Below, piece after piece: positions 51,442 to 61,830 of a stretch of 63,788 nt of DNA. Below the pieces are notes generated by a model. That model was not told the origin of the DNA. It searched no databases and worked only from the letters and a program-made list of their open reading frames with translations. Position numbers and translations under genes: made by a program. Source of the stretch: Streptococcus mitis (GTDB taxonomy: Bacteria > Bacillota > Bacilli > Lactobacillales > Streptococcaceae); assembly GCF_009496285.1 (NCBI RefSeq), contig NZ_WIJK01000012.1, positions 1-63,788 of the forward strand. The letters run 5' to 3'. The stretch's first letter is position 1. Every line of letters starts with the position of its first letter.

Positions 51442-52473
51442 TTATTTTGTTAAGGTAGTATAGATTTCTTCTACCAGGGCTACTGTATTTTCCCATCCTA
51501 GACATGGGTCTGTAATAGAGCAACCAAAGATTTCTGGTTGATTTTGGCGACCATCTGCTAAGTAGGATTCAATCATGAAACCTCGAACTGTTTTCTTAAT
51601 CTTTTCATTCCAGTCACGGTTGAGCAGAGCTTGGCGAACAATTCGAACTTGCTCCATATATTGCTTCCCTGAATTATCATGGTTGGTATCAATCATGATA
51701 AAGGGATTTTCAAGCCCCATAGACTCGTAACGCCCGATAGCATTTAAGAGAGTTTCATAGTAGAAGTTTGGTTCATTTTTCCCATATTCATTCATAGCTC
51801 CACGAAGGATAACGTGAGCTAGGGGATTACCTGAAGTCTCAACTTCTTGTCCATGGTAAAGAAATGTTTGCTTGTTTTGTGCAGCATAGATGGCATTAAA
51901 CATAACAGACAGATTTCCAGAGGTTGGATTTTTCATACCCACTGGTGCATCAATCCCTGAAGCTACAAAACGATGTTCCTGATCTTCTACTGAACGCGCA
52001 CCCACTGCATGGTAGCTCACCAAGTCATCAACCAAGACTAGATTGGATGGATAAAGCATTTCATCCGCTGTGGTTAATCCAGTTTCTGTAATAACTCGAT
52101 AATGAAGCTGACGAACAGCCTGCAAACCATTAATCAAACTTGGTGCTTTAGAAGTATCTGGCTGATGAACTAACCCCTTGTAGCCATCTCCATTGGTACG
52201 AGGTTTAGCTGTGTATACACGCATGACCATGAAAATCTTATCCGCAACTTTTTTCTGCAAGTCTGCCAAACGGCGAGCATACTCAAGGACTGCTTCTTCA
52301 TTGTCAGACGAACAAGGTCCAATGACCAAAAGAATACGGTCATCCTTACCAGATAGAATATCAGCCAGTTCTTGGTCTCGGCTTTCCTTATGTTGCAAGG
52401 CTTCTGCAGATAATTGCGTTTCCGCCTTAATCGCTTCAATATCGATTTCTTGACCTTTTTCAATAAATGCCAT
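51442..52473 (-). CDS. aroG: DAHP synthase (class I), second tandem copy
   Basis: 343 residues. LVIGPCSSDNEEAVLEYARR, RTNGDGYKG, ARSVEDQEHRFVASG and IDTNHDNSGKQ are active-site and metal-binding blocks. It condenses PEP and erythrose-4-phosphate at the entry of the shikimate pathway. It lies one base after its paralogue; two isozymes usually differ in feedback inhibition by aromatic amino acids, which the sequence does not reveal. Confidence 0.93.
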   Translation of the reverse strand: MAFIEKGQEIDIEAIKAETQLSAEALQHKESRDQELADILSGKDDRILLVIGPCSSDNEEAVLEYARRLADLQKKVADKIFMVMRVYTAKPRTNGDGYKGLVHQPDTSKAPSLINGLQAVRQLHYRVITETGLTTADEMLYPSNLVLVDDLVSYHAVGARSVEDQEHRFVASGIDAPVGMKNPTSGNLSVMFNAIYAAQNKQTFLYHGQEVETSGNPLAHVILRGAMNEYGKNEPNFYYETLLNAIGRYESMGLENPFIMIDTNHDNSGKQYMEQVRIVRQALLNRDWNEKIKKTVRGFMIESYLADGRQNQPEIFGCSITDPCLGWENTVALVEEIYTTLTK

Positions 52474-52474
52474 A

Positions 52475-53506
52475 CTATTCTCCTAGTCTTTGGTAGATTT
52501 CACGAACAAGAGACTCAGTATTTTCCCATCCTAGACATGGATCGGTGATAGATTTCCCAAAGACCTCTGGTTCATTTTGACGACCGTCTTCTAGATAAGA
52601 CTCAATCATGAAACCACGAACATATTTTTTAATCTTTTCATTCCAATCGCGGTTAATCAAGGTCTGACGAACAATGCGAATCTGATCCATATACTGCTTG
52701 CCTGAGTTATCATGGTTGGTATCAATGATGATAAATGGATTTTCAAGGCCCATCTTTTCATACTGGGCAATGGTATCCATCAAATTATCATAGTAATAGT
52801 TCGGAATGTTTTTCCCGTATTCATTGAGAGCACCACGGAGAATGGCATGCGATAGAGGATTTCCAGTCGTTTCAACTTCTTTCCCTAGGAAAAGGAAACT
52901 TTGTTTGTTTTGAGCCGCATAAATACCGTTGAACATGACATTGAGATTTCCAGACGTTGGATTTTTAAAACCTGTCGCAAAATCTGCTCCACTAGCTACA
53001 AAACGGTGTTGTTGATCTTCAACCGAACGAGCTCCAACCGCCATATAAGAAATCAAATCATCTACCAAGGGAAGGTTTTCTGGGTACAACATCTCATCCG
53101 CTGTCGTCATTCCTGTTTCAGAAATAACACGGTAATGCAGGTGACGAACCGCCTTGATCCCATTGATGAGACTAGGTGCTTCTTTGGCATTTGGTTGGTG
53201 AATCAAGCCCTTATAGCCATCACCATTAGTACGTGGTTTAGCAGTGTAGACACGCATGACCATAAAGACGCGGTCTTTTACTTCTTCTTGCAGTTTTGCC
53301 AAACGCTTGGCATACTCAAGAACTGCTTCTTCATTGTCAGACGAACACGGACCAATCACTAACAAAATGCGTTGATCTTCACCACGAATAATCGCTTCAA
53401 GTTCTTGATCGCGTTGTTGTTTATTGGCAAGTGCTTGTCCTTCTAATTTAGACAAACTACGAACTTCTTCAATATTAATTTTAGGGCTTTTGGCTGTAAA
53501 TACCAT
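52475..53506 (-). CDS. aroF: DAHP synthase (class I), first tandem copy
   Basis: 343 residues, same length as and strongly similar to the following gene (GPCSSDNEEAVLEYAKR, ARSVEDQQHRFVASG, IDTNHDNSGKQYMDQ). First gene of the aro-aro-acpS-alr-recG run; preceded by AAGGAGGAT and by the secA-side stem-loop. The aroF/aroG naming between the two copies is arbitrary. Confidence 0.93.
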   Translation of the reverse strand: MVFTAKSPKINIEEVRSLSKLEGQALANKQQRDQELEAIIRGEDQRILLVIGPCSSDNEEAVLEYAKRLAKLQEEVKDRVFMVMRVYTAKPRTNGDGYKGLIHQPNAKEAPSLINGIKAVRHLHYRVISETGMTTADEMLYPENLPLVDDLISYMAVGARSVEDQQHRFVASGADFATGFKNPTSGNLNVMFNGIYAAQNKQSFLFLGKEVETTGNPLSHAILRGALNEYGKNIPNYYYDNLMDTIAQYEKMGLENPFIIIDTNHDNSGKQYMDQIRIVRQTLINRDWNEKIKKYVRGFMIESYLEDGRQNEPEVFGKSITDPCLGWENTESLVREIYQRLGE

Positions 53507-53526
53507 GATTCATCCTCCTTATAAAG

Positions 53527-53572
53527 CAAACGGACGCCAAGCGAAAATTCACTTTTCACTAGGCATCCGCCT
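53527..53572 (-). terminator. Stem-loop between secA and the DAHP synthases
   Basis: CGGATGCC and GGCGTCCG arms with AGTGAAAAGTGAATTTTCGCT inside form a two-part hairpin followed by a short T-rich stretch. It could end secA transcripts or act as an aro leader; the sequence does not decide. Confidence 0.55.
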
Positions 53573-53587
53573 GAAAATTAGTCATTC

Positions 53588-56101
53588 TTAACGTCGTTTA
53601 CCATGACAGTTTTTAAATTTCTTACCAGAACCACATGGACACAAGTCATTACGCTTCACTTGGCTAAGATCCAAATCTGCAGGAAGCTCAGTCTGTTGTG
53701 CAGCAATATTACGAGCCGCTGTCGTACTGATATGACGCTCTGCTTGTGGACGCTCTTGTTCATGAATTTGTGCTTTCATCATCAAACGAGTCACATCAAA
53801 CTCAATGGAACCAATCATATCATTAAACATACGGAAACCTTCTGCTTGATACTCAACGACAGGGTTGTTTTGTGCATAACCACGAAGGCCAACAGCATTA
53901 CGCAACTGATCAAGAGCATCGATATGGTCTGTCCACTTGTTGTCTACAACACGTAGGATCAAGACTTTTTGGAATTCTTTAACAGCTTCCTCATCTCGAA
54001 GCTTAGCAACTTGGCTATCGTAGACTTGCAAGGCACGTTGGTAAAGTTCATCTTTGATTGCTTGGTCTGACAAACCTTCTAGGTCTGAAAGTGAAATTGA
54101 ATCTTCTGGAAGCAAGTTGTATCTTGCAAAATTCAAGATAGCTTCTAGTTTTTCATCTTGTTTAGCACGCGCATGATTATCAACAACACGATTAATAGTG
54201 CGTTTAATCATTGCATGAATCTCAGGAGCCAAATCGCGATCAGCAGTGATGACATCGTAACGTTGTGAGTAGATAATCTCACGTTGCTCACGCATGACAT
54301 CATCGTATTGAAGGACTTGTTTACGTGTGTCGTAGTTGTTTCCTTCAACACGTTTTTGTGCTGCTTCAACCTGACGTGTCAACATACGAGATTTGATTGC
54401 TTCGTCTGACATATTGAGACGTTCAAAGACACCCTTCAAGCGCTCTGAACCGAAACGTTTCATCAAATCATCTTCAAGAGAAAGGTAGAATTGAGATTCC
54501 CCTGGGTCCCCTTGACGTCCTGAACGTCCACGAAGCTGGTTATCGATACGACGACTTTCATGGCGTTCTGTACCAATGACACAAAGTCCACCAAGTTCAC
54601 GAACACCTTCACCAAGCTTAATATCAGTACCACGACCGGCCATGTTGGTCGCGATTGTAACTGCACCACGTTGGCCAGCATTCATGATGATTTGAGCTTC
54701 TTTGTAGTGGTTTTTGGCATTCAATACTTCGTGAGGAACACCTGCAGCTACCAATTTTTTAGAAATATAATCACTGGTTTCAACAGCAACAGTACCTACC
54801 AAGACTGGTTGACCTTTTTGGTAGCGAGCTTTTACATCTTCAACAACAGCCTTAAATTTAGCTTCAAGACTAGCATAAAGTACGTCTGGATGGTCAATAC
54901 GTTGAACTGGACGGTTTGTTGGGATTGGAATAACACGAATATTATAGATTTCGCGGAACTCCTCTTCCTCTGTCTTACCAGTACCTGTCATCCCTGACAA
55001 TTTCTTATACATACGGAAGAGGTTTTGGTAGGTAATAGAAGCTGAAGTCTTGGTTTCATCTTGGATTGGCACACCTTCTTTTGCTTCAATAGCTTGGTGC
55101 AAACCATCAGAATAACGACGACCTTCCATGGTACGACCGGTAAATTGGTCGACAATCAAGATTTCCTGCTCTTCGCTGACCACATAGTCAATATCAAGAA
55201 TCATGATGTAGTTAGCACGAAGGGCATTGTCTATAAAGTGAGTCAAGGCTACGTTTTCGATATCGTAGAGATTTTCTAGTTTGAAGTAGCTTTCAGCCTT
55301 GTCAATACCAGAATCAGATAGACCAATTGTCTTAGACTGAATATCAATGATATAGTCATCCTTATCCAAAGACTTCACAAAATGGTCAGCCATATGGTAG
55401 AGTTGGCTGGTTTCAACTGCATTGGCTCCTGAAACGATCAAAGGAGTACGAGCTTCGTCGATCAAGATTGAGTCAACCTCATCGACCAAGGCGTAGTTGA
55501 GTGGACGTTGAACCATATTTTCGGCACGAACGACCATGTTATCACGAAGATAATCGAAACCAATCTCTGAGTTTGTTGAATAAGTGATATCACACTCATA
55601 AGCTTCTTTTTTCTCCATTGGAGATTTGGCTGCCAAGTTAATCCCAACTGACAAGCCGAGCCATGAGTACAACTCACCCATCTCAGTCGCGTCACGTTCA
55701 GAAAGGTATTCATTGACCGTAACTACGTGAACCCCTTTGCCTGAAAGAGCATTGAGGTATACAGGCATCGTCGCTGTCAAGGTTTTACCTTCACCCGTAC
55801 GCATCTCAGGAACGTCACCATGGTGAAGAACGATACCACCCATAACCTGAACCTTATATGGGAAGAGACCAAGGACACGCTTAGCTCCCTCGCGTACAAC
55901 AGCAAACGCCTCATACAAAAGTTGGTCAAGAGTCTCACCATTTTGGTAGCGTTGTTTGAATTCTTCTGTTTTTGCTTGCAATTGCTCGTCAGTTAACACA
56001 GCCATTTCATCTTCATATTTTAGGACTTTGTCCGCCATCTTTTCCAGACGACGAATCTCTCCTTTATCATTTTCGATAATTGTTTTTAGTAAATTTGCCA
56101 T
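53588..56101 (-). CDS. secA: Preprotein translocase ATPase SecA
   Basis: 837 residues from ATG 56101 ([15 protein letters not shown]), preceded by AAGGAAAA; the open frame reaches 55 codons further but family length supports this start. Walker A is in [28 protein letters not shown] is the DEAD motif, [13 protein letters not shown] is in motif VI, and a C-terminal zinc motif [14 protein letters not shown] binds SecB-like partners or ribosomes. It drives Sec-dependent export. Confidence 0.98.
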   Translation of the reverse strand: MANLLKTIIENDKGEIRRLEKMADKVLKYEDEMAVLTDEQLQAKTEEFKQRYQNGETLDQLLYEAFAVVREGAKRVLGLFPYKVQVMGGIVLHHGDVPEMRTGEGKTLTATMPVYLNALSGKGVHVVTVNEYLSERDATEMGELYSWLGLSVGINLAAKSPMEKKEAYECDITYSTNSEIGFDYLRDNMVVRAENMVQRPLNYALVDEVDSILIDEARTPLIVSGANAVETSQLYHMADHFVKSLDKDDYIIDIQSKTIGLSDSGIDKAESYFKLENLYDIENVALTHFIDNALRANYIMILDIDYVVSEEQEILIVDQFTGRTMEGRRYSDGLHQAIEAKEGVPIQDETKTSASITYQNLFRMYKKLSGMTGTGKTEEEEFREIYNIRVIPIPTNRPVQRIDHPDVLYASLEAKFKAVVEDVKARYQKGQPVLVGTVAVETSDYISKKLVAAGVPHEVLNAKNHYKEAQIIMNAGQRGAVTIATNMAGRGTDIKLGEGVRELGGLCVIGTERHESRRIDNQLRGRSGRQGDPGESQFYLSLEDDLMKRFGSERLKGVFERLNMSDEAIKSRMLTRQVEAAQKRVEGNNYDTRKQVLQYDDVMREQREIIYSQRYDVITADRDLAPEIHAMIKRTINRVVDNHARAKQDEKLEAILNFARYNLLPEDSISLSDLEGLSDQAIKDELYQRALQVYDSQVAKLRDEEAVKEFQKVLILRVVDNKWTDHIDALDQLRNAVGLRGYAQNNPVVEYQAEGFRMFNDMIGSIEFDVTRLMMKAQIHEQERPQAERHISTTAARNIAAQQTELPADLDLSQVKRNDLCPCGSGKKFKNCHGKRR

Positions 56102-56146
56102 TTTTTTCCTTACTTTAAATTCTGAATATTTTAGAATGTTCTTTTT

Positions 56147-56175
56147 ATTGTAGCATATTTGCCCAATTTTTTCAA
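56147..56175 (-). promoter_or_regulatory. Promoter of secA
   Basis: TTGAAA (56170-56175), 17 bp, TACAAT (56147-56152) with a TGC extension on the minus strand. Confidence 0.75.
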
Positions 56176-56201
56176 GAAATATTCCGTTTTCCCTTAGGAC
56201 G

Positions 56202-56234
56202 AAAAAAGGGCTAACCAAGGTGATTAGTTCCCTT
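56202..56234 (-). terminator. Terminator downstream of the small membrane-protein gene
   Basis: AAGGG AACTAA ... TTAG CCCTT followed by TTTT on the minus strand, about 100 bp past the stop at 56340. The stretch 56235-56339 shows nothing else. Confidence 0.65.
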
Positions 56235-56339
56235 AAAATTCCTATTCCGAGGCTAGTTTTCTTCATTAATGCTTCTAGCTAGTTTTTCCATGAAAAATTG
56301 ACCATCATTTTCTATCAGATACAAGTTTGCCTATTTCTT

Positions 56340-56669
56340 TCAAGGAAGACTGGATTTTTTCTTTTCCAATCGCAGCTTATTCATAAATTTTAGACAAGCA
56401 TAGATTTTCCAGTCATTGACTAAGGATAAAAGGACTAAAAGTAGCCAGATCATCCATCTAGCAAGATCCCTTGGTTCTTGTAAAATAAAGTTAAATAAGA
56501 CTAGCGAAAAAAGAGTGAAAACTAGACTAAACAAGGCTGCTAGAGGCATATAAAACCAATAAAAATAGTAAAAGACAGAAAAGTACTTACTTCCTGGCTG
56601 TACCTTCCCTTGCCAACGAAAAAAGTAGAAGTAGGGTGCCAAAATCAAGAATTTTAATAGTTTTTCCAT
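56340..56669 (-). CDS. Small membrane protein of unknown function
   Basis: 109 residues with two clear membrane helices (about 36-62 and 72-92) and a basic C-terminus (MNKLRLEKKKSS). AAGGAGATGG precedes the ATG. It lies between secA and der on the same strand with its own terminator. I do not recognise the family. Confidence 0.7.
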   Translation of the reverse strand: MEKLLKFLILAPYFYFFRWQGKVQPGSKYFSVFYYFYWFYMPLAALFSLVFTLFSLVLFNFILQEPRDLARWMIWLLLVLLSLVNDWKIYACLKFMNKLRLEKKKSSLP

Positions 56670-56709
56670 CTCCTTACCTCTCCAACGCGTTCCTTATTTT
56701 ATTATAGCA

Positions 56710-56738
56710 AAAAATCTGGAAATATCCTTCCAGATTCT
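56710..56738 (-). terminator. Terminator of der
   Basis: AATCTGGAAGGATATTTCCAGATT followed by TTTT on the minus strand, directly after the der stop. Confidence 0.85.
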
Positions 56739-56744
56739 GCTTTT

Positions 56745-58055
56745 TTATTTACGTTTTCTTGCGATTAGGTGAATAGGTGTTCCTTCAAAGACAAAGGCCT
56801 TGCGGATTTGATTTTCCAAGAAACGCAAGTAAGAAAAGTGCATGAGCTCTTCTTCGTTGACAAAGATGACAAAGGTTGGTGGTTTAGTTGCCACTTGGGT
56901 CGCATAGAAAATCTTGAGACGTTTTCCTTTGTCTGTCGGTGTTGGGTTGATGGCGATAGCATCCATAATCACATCATTCAAGACAGCTGATGGAATACGG
57001 GTATTTTGACTCTCGCTGATTTGCTTAATCATCTCAGGCAACTTGTGGAGACGTTGCTTGGTTAAAGCTGATACAAAGATAATCGGTGCGTAAGGCAAAT
57101 ATTGGAACTGCTCACGGATATCCTCTTCCCAGTTTTTCATGGTGTGGTTATCTTTTTCAAGGGTATCCCACTTATTGACCACGATAATCATTCCTTTACC
57201 AGCTTCGTGGGCAAATCCAGCGATACGCTTGTCATACTCACGAATACCTTCCTCGGCATTGAGGACCATCAAAACTACATCTGAACGGTCAATAGCACGC
57301 ATAGCACGCATAACCGAGTATTTCTCAGTATTTTCATAGACTTTACCTGACTTACGCATACCAGCCGTATCAATCATGGTAAACTCTTGGCCGTCAGCAT
57401 CTGTAAAGTGGGTATCAATGGCATCACGAGTGGTACCAGCGACAGGGCTGGCAATGACGCGATCTTCTCCCAAAATAGCATTAATCAAGCTAGATTTTCC
57501 AACATTTGGACGACCAATCAAGCTGAATTTAATGACATCTGGATTTTCTTCTTCAACTTCATGTGGGAGGTTTTCCACAATAGCATCCAGCACATCCCCT
57601 GTCCCGATACCGTGAACAGATGAGATTGGTAGAGGTTCGCCCAATCCAAGAGCATAGAAATCATAGATATCATTTCGCATCTCTGGATTGTCAACCTTGT
57701 TAACGGCTAAGATGACTGGTTTATGAGTTTTATAAAGTTTACGGGCAACGTATTCGTCCGCATCTGTAATTCCTTCTTTACCAGACACGACAAAGACGAT
57801 AACATCTGCTTCTTCCATGGCAATTTCTGCCTGGTGCTTGATTTGTTCCATGAAAGGCGCATCGACATCATCGATCCCTCCAGTATCAATCATACTGAAA
57901 GAACGATTGAGCCACTCACCTGTGGCATAGATACGATCTCGCGTTACACCTTCAACATCTTCTACGATTGAGATGCGTTCTCCCGCGATACGGTTAAATA
58001 GGGTTGATTTCCCAACATTGGGACGTCCCACAATGGCAACAGTTGGTAAGGCCAT
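56745..58055 (-). CDS. der: Ribosome-assembly GTPase Der (EngA)
   Basis: 436 residues with two GTPase domains: [13 protein letters not shown] at residues 9-20 with NKVD, and [13 protein letters not shown] near 182 with NKWD; DTGG and DTAG switch motifs follow each. A KH-like domain closes the protein. Required for 50S subunit maturation. It precedes no further operon gene but follows the nitroreductase by 13 bp. Confidence 0.98.
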   Translation of the reverse strand: MALPTVAIVGRPNVGKSTLFNRIAGERISIVEDVEGVTRDRIYATGEWLNRSFSMIDTGGIDDVDAPFMEQIKHQAEIAMEEADVIVFVVSGKEGITDADEYVARKLYKTHKPVILAVNKVDNPEMRNDIYDFYALGLGEPLPISSVHGIGTGDVLDAIVENLPHEVEEENPDVIKFSLIGRPNVGKSSLINAILGEDRVIASPVAGTTRDAIDTHFTDADGQEFTMIDTAGMRKSGKVYENTEKYSVMRAMRAIDRSDVVLMVLNAEEGIREYDKRIAGFAHEAGKGMIIVVNKWDTLEKDNHTMKNWEEDIREQFQYLPYAPIIFVSALTKQRLHKLPEMIKQISESQNTRIPSAVLNDVIMDAIAINPTPTDKGKRLKIFYATQVATKPPTFVIFVNEEELMHFSYLRFLENQIRKAFVFEGTPIHLIARKRK

Positions 58056-58068
58056 GTTTTCTCACTTT

Positions 58069-58782
58069 CTACAATAACTTCTTCTGCTCAAGATTTTCTC
58101 GAGTCGAGCTTGGTTCTGGATTGCCGAATTGCTCTGCCAAACGTTGACTCCAAGTTGTAGTCGCACGCGCACCTGCATATTCAGTCTGTACACGGTCATA
58201 GGCTTCAATTGCCTCAGTTGACTGTTCTTGGTATTCTTCCTCAAACACCACCTGATTCAATGGCAAGCGAGGTTTGACTTCATGTTCCTCATTTGGCACA
58301 CCGAGTGCAATCCCAAAGACTGGATAGGTATAGTCAGGAAGCTTGAACAATTCTGCTAACTCAACAGACTTGTAACGCACTAAACCGATAATCACTCCAC
58401 CATAGCCTAAGCTTTCTGCCGCAAGCAAGGCATTTTGTCCAGCTAGAGCTGCATCTACTGAAGTGATGAGGAGTCCTTCCACCCCTTGAGGTTGGAAAAT
58501 ATCCGTATGAAGACGGGCCCCTTTTTCTGCACGATTTAGGTCCCCAACAAAGAGGAGAAAGGCTGCAGACTGGCGAATCGCTTCTTGAGGAACTAACTCA
58601 AATAAGGCATCCTTCTTTTCTTGACTTCTGACTACAATCACAGAATAGGATTGGAAATTTTTCCAAGAAGAAGCCATTTGTCCTGCAGACAAAATGGTAT
58701 TTAAATCTTCTTGGGGAATCTCTTGCTCCTTAAATCTACGCACTGAAGTATGAGCCTTCATTAATTTGATTGTTTCTGTCAT
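58069..58782 (-). CDS. NADPH-dependent nitroreductase / flavin reductase
   Basis: 237 residues of the NfsA/FRP-type nitroreductase family: HTSVRRFKEQEIPQEDLNTI at the N-terminus, SAGQMASSWKNFQSY, and GYGGVIIGLVRY for FMN binding. Probably a homodimeric oxidoreductase of broad substrate range. It overlaps dnaI by four bases. Confidence 0.9.
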   Translation of the reverse strand: MTETIKLMKAHTSVRRFKEQEIPQEDLNTILSAGQMASSWKNFQSYSVIVVRSQEKKDALFELVPQEAIRQSAAFLLFVGDLNRAEKGARLHTDIFQPQGVEGLLITSVDAALAGQNALLAAESLGYGGVIIGLVRYKSVELAELFKLPDYTYPVFGIALGVPNEEHEVKPRLPLNQVVFEEEYQEQSTEAIEAYDRVQTEYAGARATTTWSQRLAEQFGNPEPSSTRENLEQKKLL

Positions 58783-59675
58783 CGGCGATTTTCTCCTTCA
58801 AGTCTGGTTTCCTCTGCTAAATAACGAATGCGTTCCATGACGCGTCTAGCTTCCCAGGTTTCGTCATTTCCATTTTTCCCTTTAGCGAAATGCAGCTCCA
58901 AATCTTCAAAATTGAAGTTGGAGGTGAAAAAGGTCGGTAAATCTTCCTGCATGCGATATTGGAGAATGACCTGCAGGATCTCGTCACGCACCCAAGCTGT
59001 TGATTGCTCGGCACCAATATCATCTAAAATCAAGACTTCAGCCAGCTTAATCTCGTCCACCAAGGTCTTAACATTGCCATCACCGATGGCATTTTTGACA
59101 TCGATGACAAAACTAGGATAGTGGAGGAGAGTTGATGAAACACCACGTTTTTCTGACAAATCATGGGCTAGGGCAGCCACCATGAAACTTTTACCCACAC
59201 CAAAGTCTCCATATAAGTACAGACCTTTCAAATTATTGGGGTAATCGTTAACAAATTTTATCATTCTATTTAGAACAGTTAAACGCCGAACATCATCACG
59301 ATAAACATCTAAAAAACTGACATTTTTCAGGCTAGATGGAAAATTAATTAAGTTGAGACGTTTCTTGATGGCAGCTTCTTTTTCTGCCGCGATTAACTCT
59401 GGAGTTTCTTCATAAGAAACATCCGCATAGCCATGATTCATGACTAGGATAGGCTTGTAGCCACGCGCGATATAATCTGTATCTCCTCGGAGGAACTTAT
59501 CTCTCTCAGTGATGTATTGGTTAAACTTGGAAATACTACGGTTTAACTCCTCCTGACTGAGGGATTCTTTCTGGATAAAGGCCGCAACATCAGGATCCTT
59601 CACTATTTGCTGGACTAAATCCTGATACTGAAATCGGCTTGGTTGACGTTTGAGTACATCTCCGACACTTTCCAT
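58779..59675 (-). CDS. dnaI: Helicase loader DnaI
   Basis: 298 residues. AAA+ ATPase with Walker A YGDFGVGKSFMVAAL (about 155-170) and Walker B EVLILDDIGAEQ; N-terminal domain typical of primosomal DnaI. It loads the replicative helicase onto DNA together with the DnaB/DnaD partners. Adjacent to dnaB, as in most Firmicutes. Confidence 0.95.
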   Translation of the reverse strand: MESVGDVLKRQPSRFQYQDLVQQIVKDPDVAAFIQKESLSQEELNRSISKFNQYITERDKFLRGDTDYIARGYKPILVMNHGYADVSYEETPELIAAEKEAAIKKRLNLINFPSSLKNVSFLDVYRDDVRRLTVLNRMIKFVNDYPNNLKGLYLYGDFGVGKSFMVAALAHDLSEKRGVSSTLLHYPSFVIDVKNAIGDGNVKTLVDEIKLAEVLILDDIGAEQSTAWVRDEILQVILQYRMQEDLPTFFTSNFNFEDLELHFAKGKNGNDETWEARRVMERIRYLAEETRLEGENRR

Positions 59676-60842
59676 CTAATCACCTCCGTTATCTAATTTT
59701 GCTAATAATTCTAGGGTTTGGCGTTCCATTTCTTCTAATTCCTCAGCGGATGACGTATTCTTATATTCAGGATTGCTCCATTTAGGCACATTGGTTTTTG
59801 CTGGGGCAGTCTGATTCTGCTTTTGCGTTTTTGCTTTTTGGCCACGTTCACGAATACGGAGGACAGCTTCCTCGGCACTACGGATATTTTGATAGGCGTA
59901 GTCATTAGCCACCTTCATGGCGTATTTTTCATTGATATTGGCCGAATCAACCTTATTAAAGGTCAGGAGCAGGATAACATTGATCACTTCATCCAGCAAA
60001 CCCAAGGCTGCCATCTGCTGGAGCAGGTCCCGTTCAGTCTGGGTAATACTTCCCTTGCGGGTCTGCTTAATCTCAGCAAGGAACTGCAAGGCTGTCTTTT
60101 TCTTAGCCTCTCGGATAATGGTTGCTTCCTTGGGACTAAAGTCAGAAGTCACAGGCTTTTGCGCTATCTTTTCACGGATGCGTTTGACAGAAATCACTTG
60201 CGACACTGCTGTCGCTTTGGCTACTTGATAAGTCTCAAACCAGGTCCACTTCTGCTCATCAGCTATTGCAAACAAGGCCAAAACATCCGAAGTTTCATCT
60301 TGAAAACGAAGACCATCGCGAGCCATAAGCTGACGAAAATGCTCCAAATCAAAATCATCTGCTGCTGGCTGACTGCTAGAGGTTTCTTGACTCGCAGACT
60401 CAGATAACTGAGGAAAGATTTGACTCAAGGCCACCGAGATCGGTTCCCCTTCAACACTTTCCTGTCTCATGGCTGCTACCGCACTATCCCCAATCATTTT
60501 TTCTAATAAGGTCCGATAAACTGTATGTTGTAAAAATTCTTGAGTTGATAAGGGAGAATGGAGTAACAAGTTATAGGCCTCCCCCTGCTGATAGAGGGTC
60601 ACCAATTTCATGGCTGTCAGAGTTTTAAAAGCCTTTAAAAGGGTATCCATCCCAAAATTGAGATGATTGAGCATGGCTGCAAAGAGATGTTCTTTTTGAC
60701 CACCATCCCAAAAAGTCACAGCATAAAGATAGAGGCTCAGCGCCTCCTGACCGATAATCGGGAGGTAGCACTGCACCATTGATGAGGTATCTTGCGACAC
60801 CCGATTGTTCTTTACAAAAGAAAAACGGTCATTTGGCTTCAT
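59676..60842 (-). CDS. dnaB: Replication initiation / membrane attachment protein DnaB
   Basis: 388 residues of the DnaB/DnaD primosomal family, not the replicative helicase. Helical N-terminal part, DnaB_2 domain around residues 290-360 (FNKVDSANINEKYAMKVAND), and a charged linker at the C-terminus. It starts one base past the nrdR stop and ends one base before dnaI. Confidence 0.92.
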   Translation of the reverse strand: MKPNDRFSFVKNNRVSQDTSSMVQCYLPIIGQEALSLYLYAVTFWDGGQKEHLFAAMLNHLNFGMDTLLKAFKTLTAMKLVTLYQQGEAYNLLLHSPLSTQEFLQHTVYRTLLEKMIGDSAVAAMRQESVEGEPISVALSQIFPQLSESASQETSSSQPAADDFDLEHFRQLMARDGLRFQDETSDVLALFAIADEQKWTWFETYQVAKATAVSQVISVKRIREKIAQKPVTSDFSPKEATIIREAKKKTALQFLAEIKQTRKGSITQTERDLLQQMAALGLLDEVINVILLLTFNKVDSANINEKYAMKVANDYAYQNIRSAEEAVLRIRERGQKAKTQKQNQTAPAKTNVPKWSNPEYKNTSSAEELEEMERQTLELLAKLDNGGD

Positions 60843-61322
60843 TTATTTTTCCTTTTTCTTTTTCTTTTTAGAGGATTGTGTGATCTGCTGGAGTAGGCTT
60901 TCAAGCTCACTCACATCCTTAAAGCTACGGTAAACGCTGGCAAAACGGACATAAGTAATCTCATCTAACTCTGCCAACTCTTCCATAACCAAAGAGCCAA
61001 TAACCTCACTCTGAATTTCATTTTCATTGCGACTACGGAGTTTTTGTTCGATGCGATTGACCACCATGCCAATTTCATCACTAGACACTGGACGTTTCTG
61101 GGCTGAACGAATAATCCCGTTAAAGATCTTATCTCTTGAAAATTGTTCCCGTGTACCATCTTTTTTGACCACAACTAGTGTTCTCTCTTCAACACGTTCA
61201 TAGGTTGTAAAACGATGCTGACACTCTTCACACTCACGTCTTCTTCTGATTGTATTTCCTTCTTCAGCCTGGCGACTATCGATCACACTTGATTTTGTAG
61301 CGCCACATTTTGGACAACGCAT
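60843..61322 (-). CDS. nrdR: Ribonucleotide reductase repressor NrdR
   Basis: 159 residues from ATG 61322 ([18 protein letters not shown]), with AAGGAGG seven bases upstream; the 27-codon open extension is discarded. Zinc ribbon CPKC...CEEC, then an ATP-cone domain ([18 protein letters not shown]). It senses ATP/dATP and represses nrd genes; the tail is lysine-rich. First gene of the nrdR-dnaB-dnaI run. Confidence 0.96.
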   Translation of the reverse strand: MRCPKCGATKSSVIDSRQAEEGNTIRRRRECEECQHRFTTYERVEERTLVVVKKDGTREQFSRDKIFNGIIRSAQKRPVSSDEIGMVVNRIEQKLRSRNENEIQSEVIGSLVMEELAELDEITYVRFASVYRSFKDVSELESLLQQITQSSKKKKKKEK

Positions 61323-61396
61323 GCCTTTCCCTCCTTGTCGTTTTCTTTTCATTATACCATTTTTTAAGAGATTCCCAAAATAATTCTCCTTTTGGC

Positions 61397-61425
61397 TTGA
61401 CAAGTTTTTTGTTTTGTTGTATTAT
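61397..61425 (+). promoter_or_regulatory. Promoter of the GntR/ABC operon
   Basis: TTGACA (61397-61402), 17 bp, TATTAT (61420-61425). The GntR ribosome site AAGGAG follows 26 bp later. Confidence 0.85.
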
Positions 61426-61461
61426 TGAATTAACACAAAGGTAAACAGAAAGGAGATCGTG

Positions 61462-61827
61462 ATGTCTTGGACATTTGATAACAATAAACCCATTTATTTG
61501 CAGATTATGGAGAAAATCAAATTGCAGATTATTTCCCATAAACTCGAGCCCAATCAACAGCTTCCAACCGTTAGAGAATTGGCTAGCGAGGCAGGTGTCA
61601 ATCCCAACACCATCCAGCGCGCCCTATCGGACTTGGAGAGAGAAGGCTTCGTCTATACCAAGCGGACATCTGGACGCTTTGTCACAGAGGATTTGGACTT
61701 GATCCTCCAATCCCGTAAGCAACTGTCAGAAGAACAGCTGCAACAGTTTGTAACAGGCATGGTAGAATTCGGCTATGAAAAAGAAGAACTACCGACTGTT
61801 TTGAGAGATTATATTGAAGGAGTTTAA
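61462..61827 (+). CDS. GntR-family regulator, YtrA type
   Basis: 121 residues from ATG 61462 (a GTG one codon upstream is less well placed). Winged helix with KPIYLQIMEKIKLQIISHKL and LPTVRELASEAGVNPNTIQR; a short C-terminal tail, typical of the YtrA subfamily. Divergent from nrdR; precedes the ABC genes by 3 bp and probably represses its own operon, as known for YtrA. Confidence 0.93.
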   Translation: MSWTFDNNKPIYLQIMEKIKLQIISHKLEPNQQLPTVRELASEAGVNPNTIQRALSDLEREGFVYTKRTSGRFVTEDLDLILQSRKQLSEEQLQQFVTGMVEFGYEKEELPTVLRDYIEGV

Positions 61828-61830
61828 ACT

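Noticed and set aside
56102..56266. N-terminal extension of SecA by 55 codons
   Set aside because: The promoter of secA lies inside the extension, and the internal start matches the family.
59823..60407. 194-codon plus-strand frame opposite dnaB
   Set aside because: It lies entirely within dnaB, has no recognisable domain and no promoter or ribosome site.
61323..61403. N-terminal extension of NrdR by 27 codons
   Set aside because: A consensus ribosome site precedes the internal ATG and the zinc ribbon starts there, as in the family.
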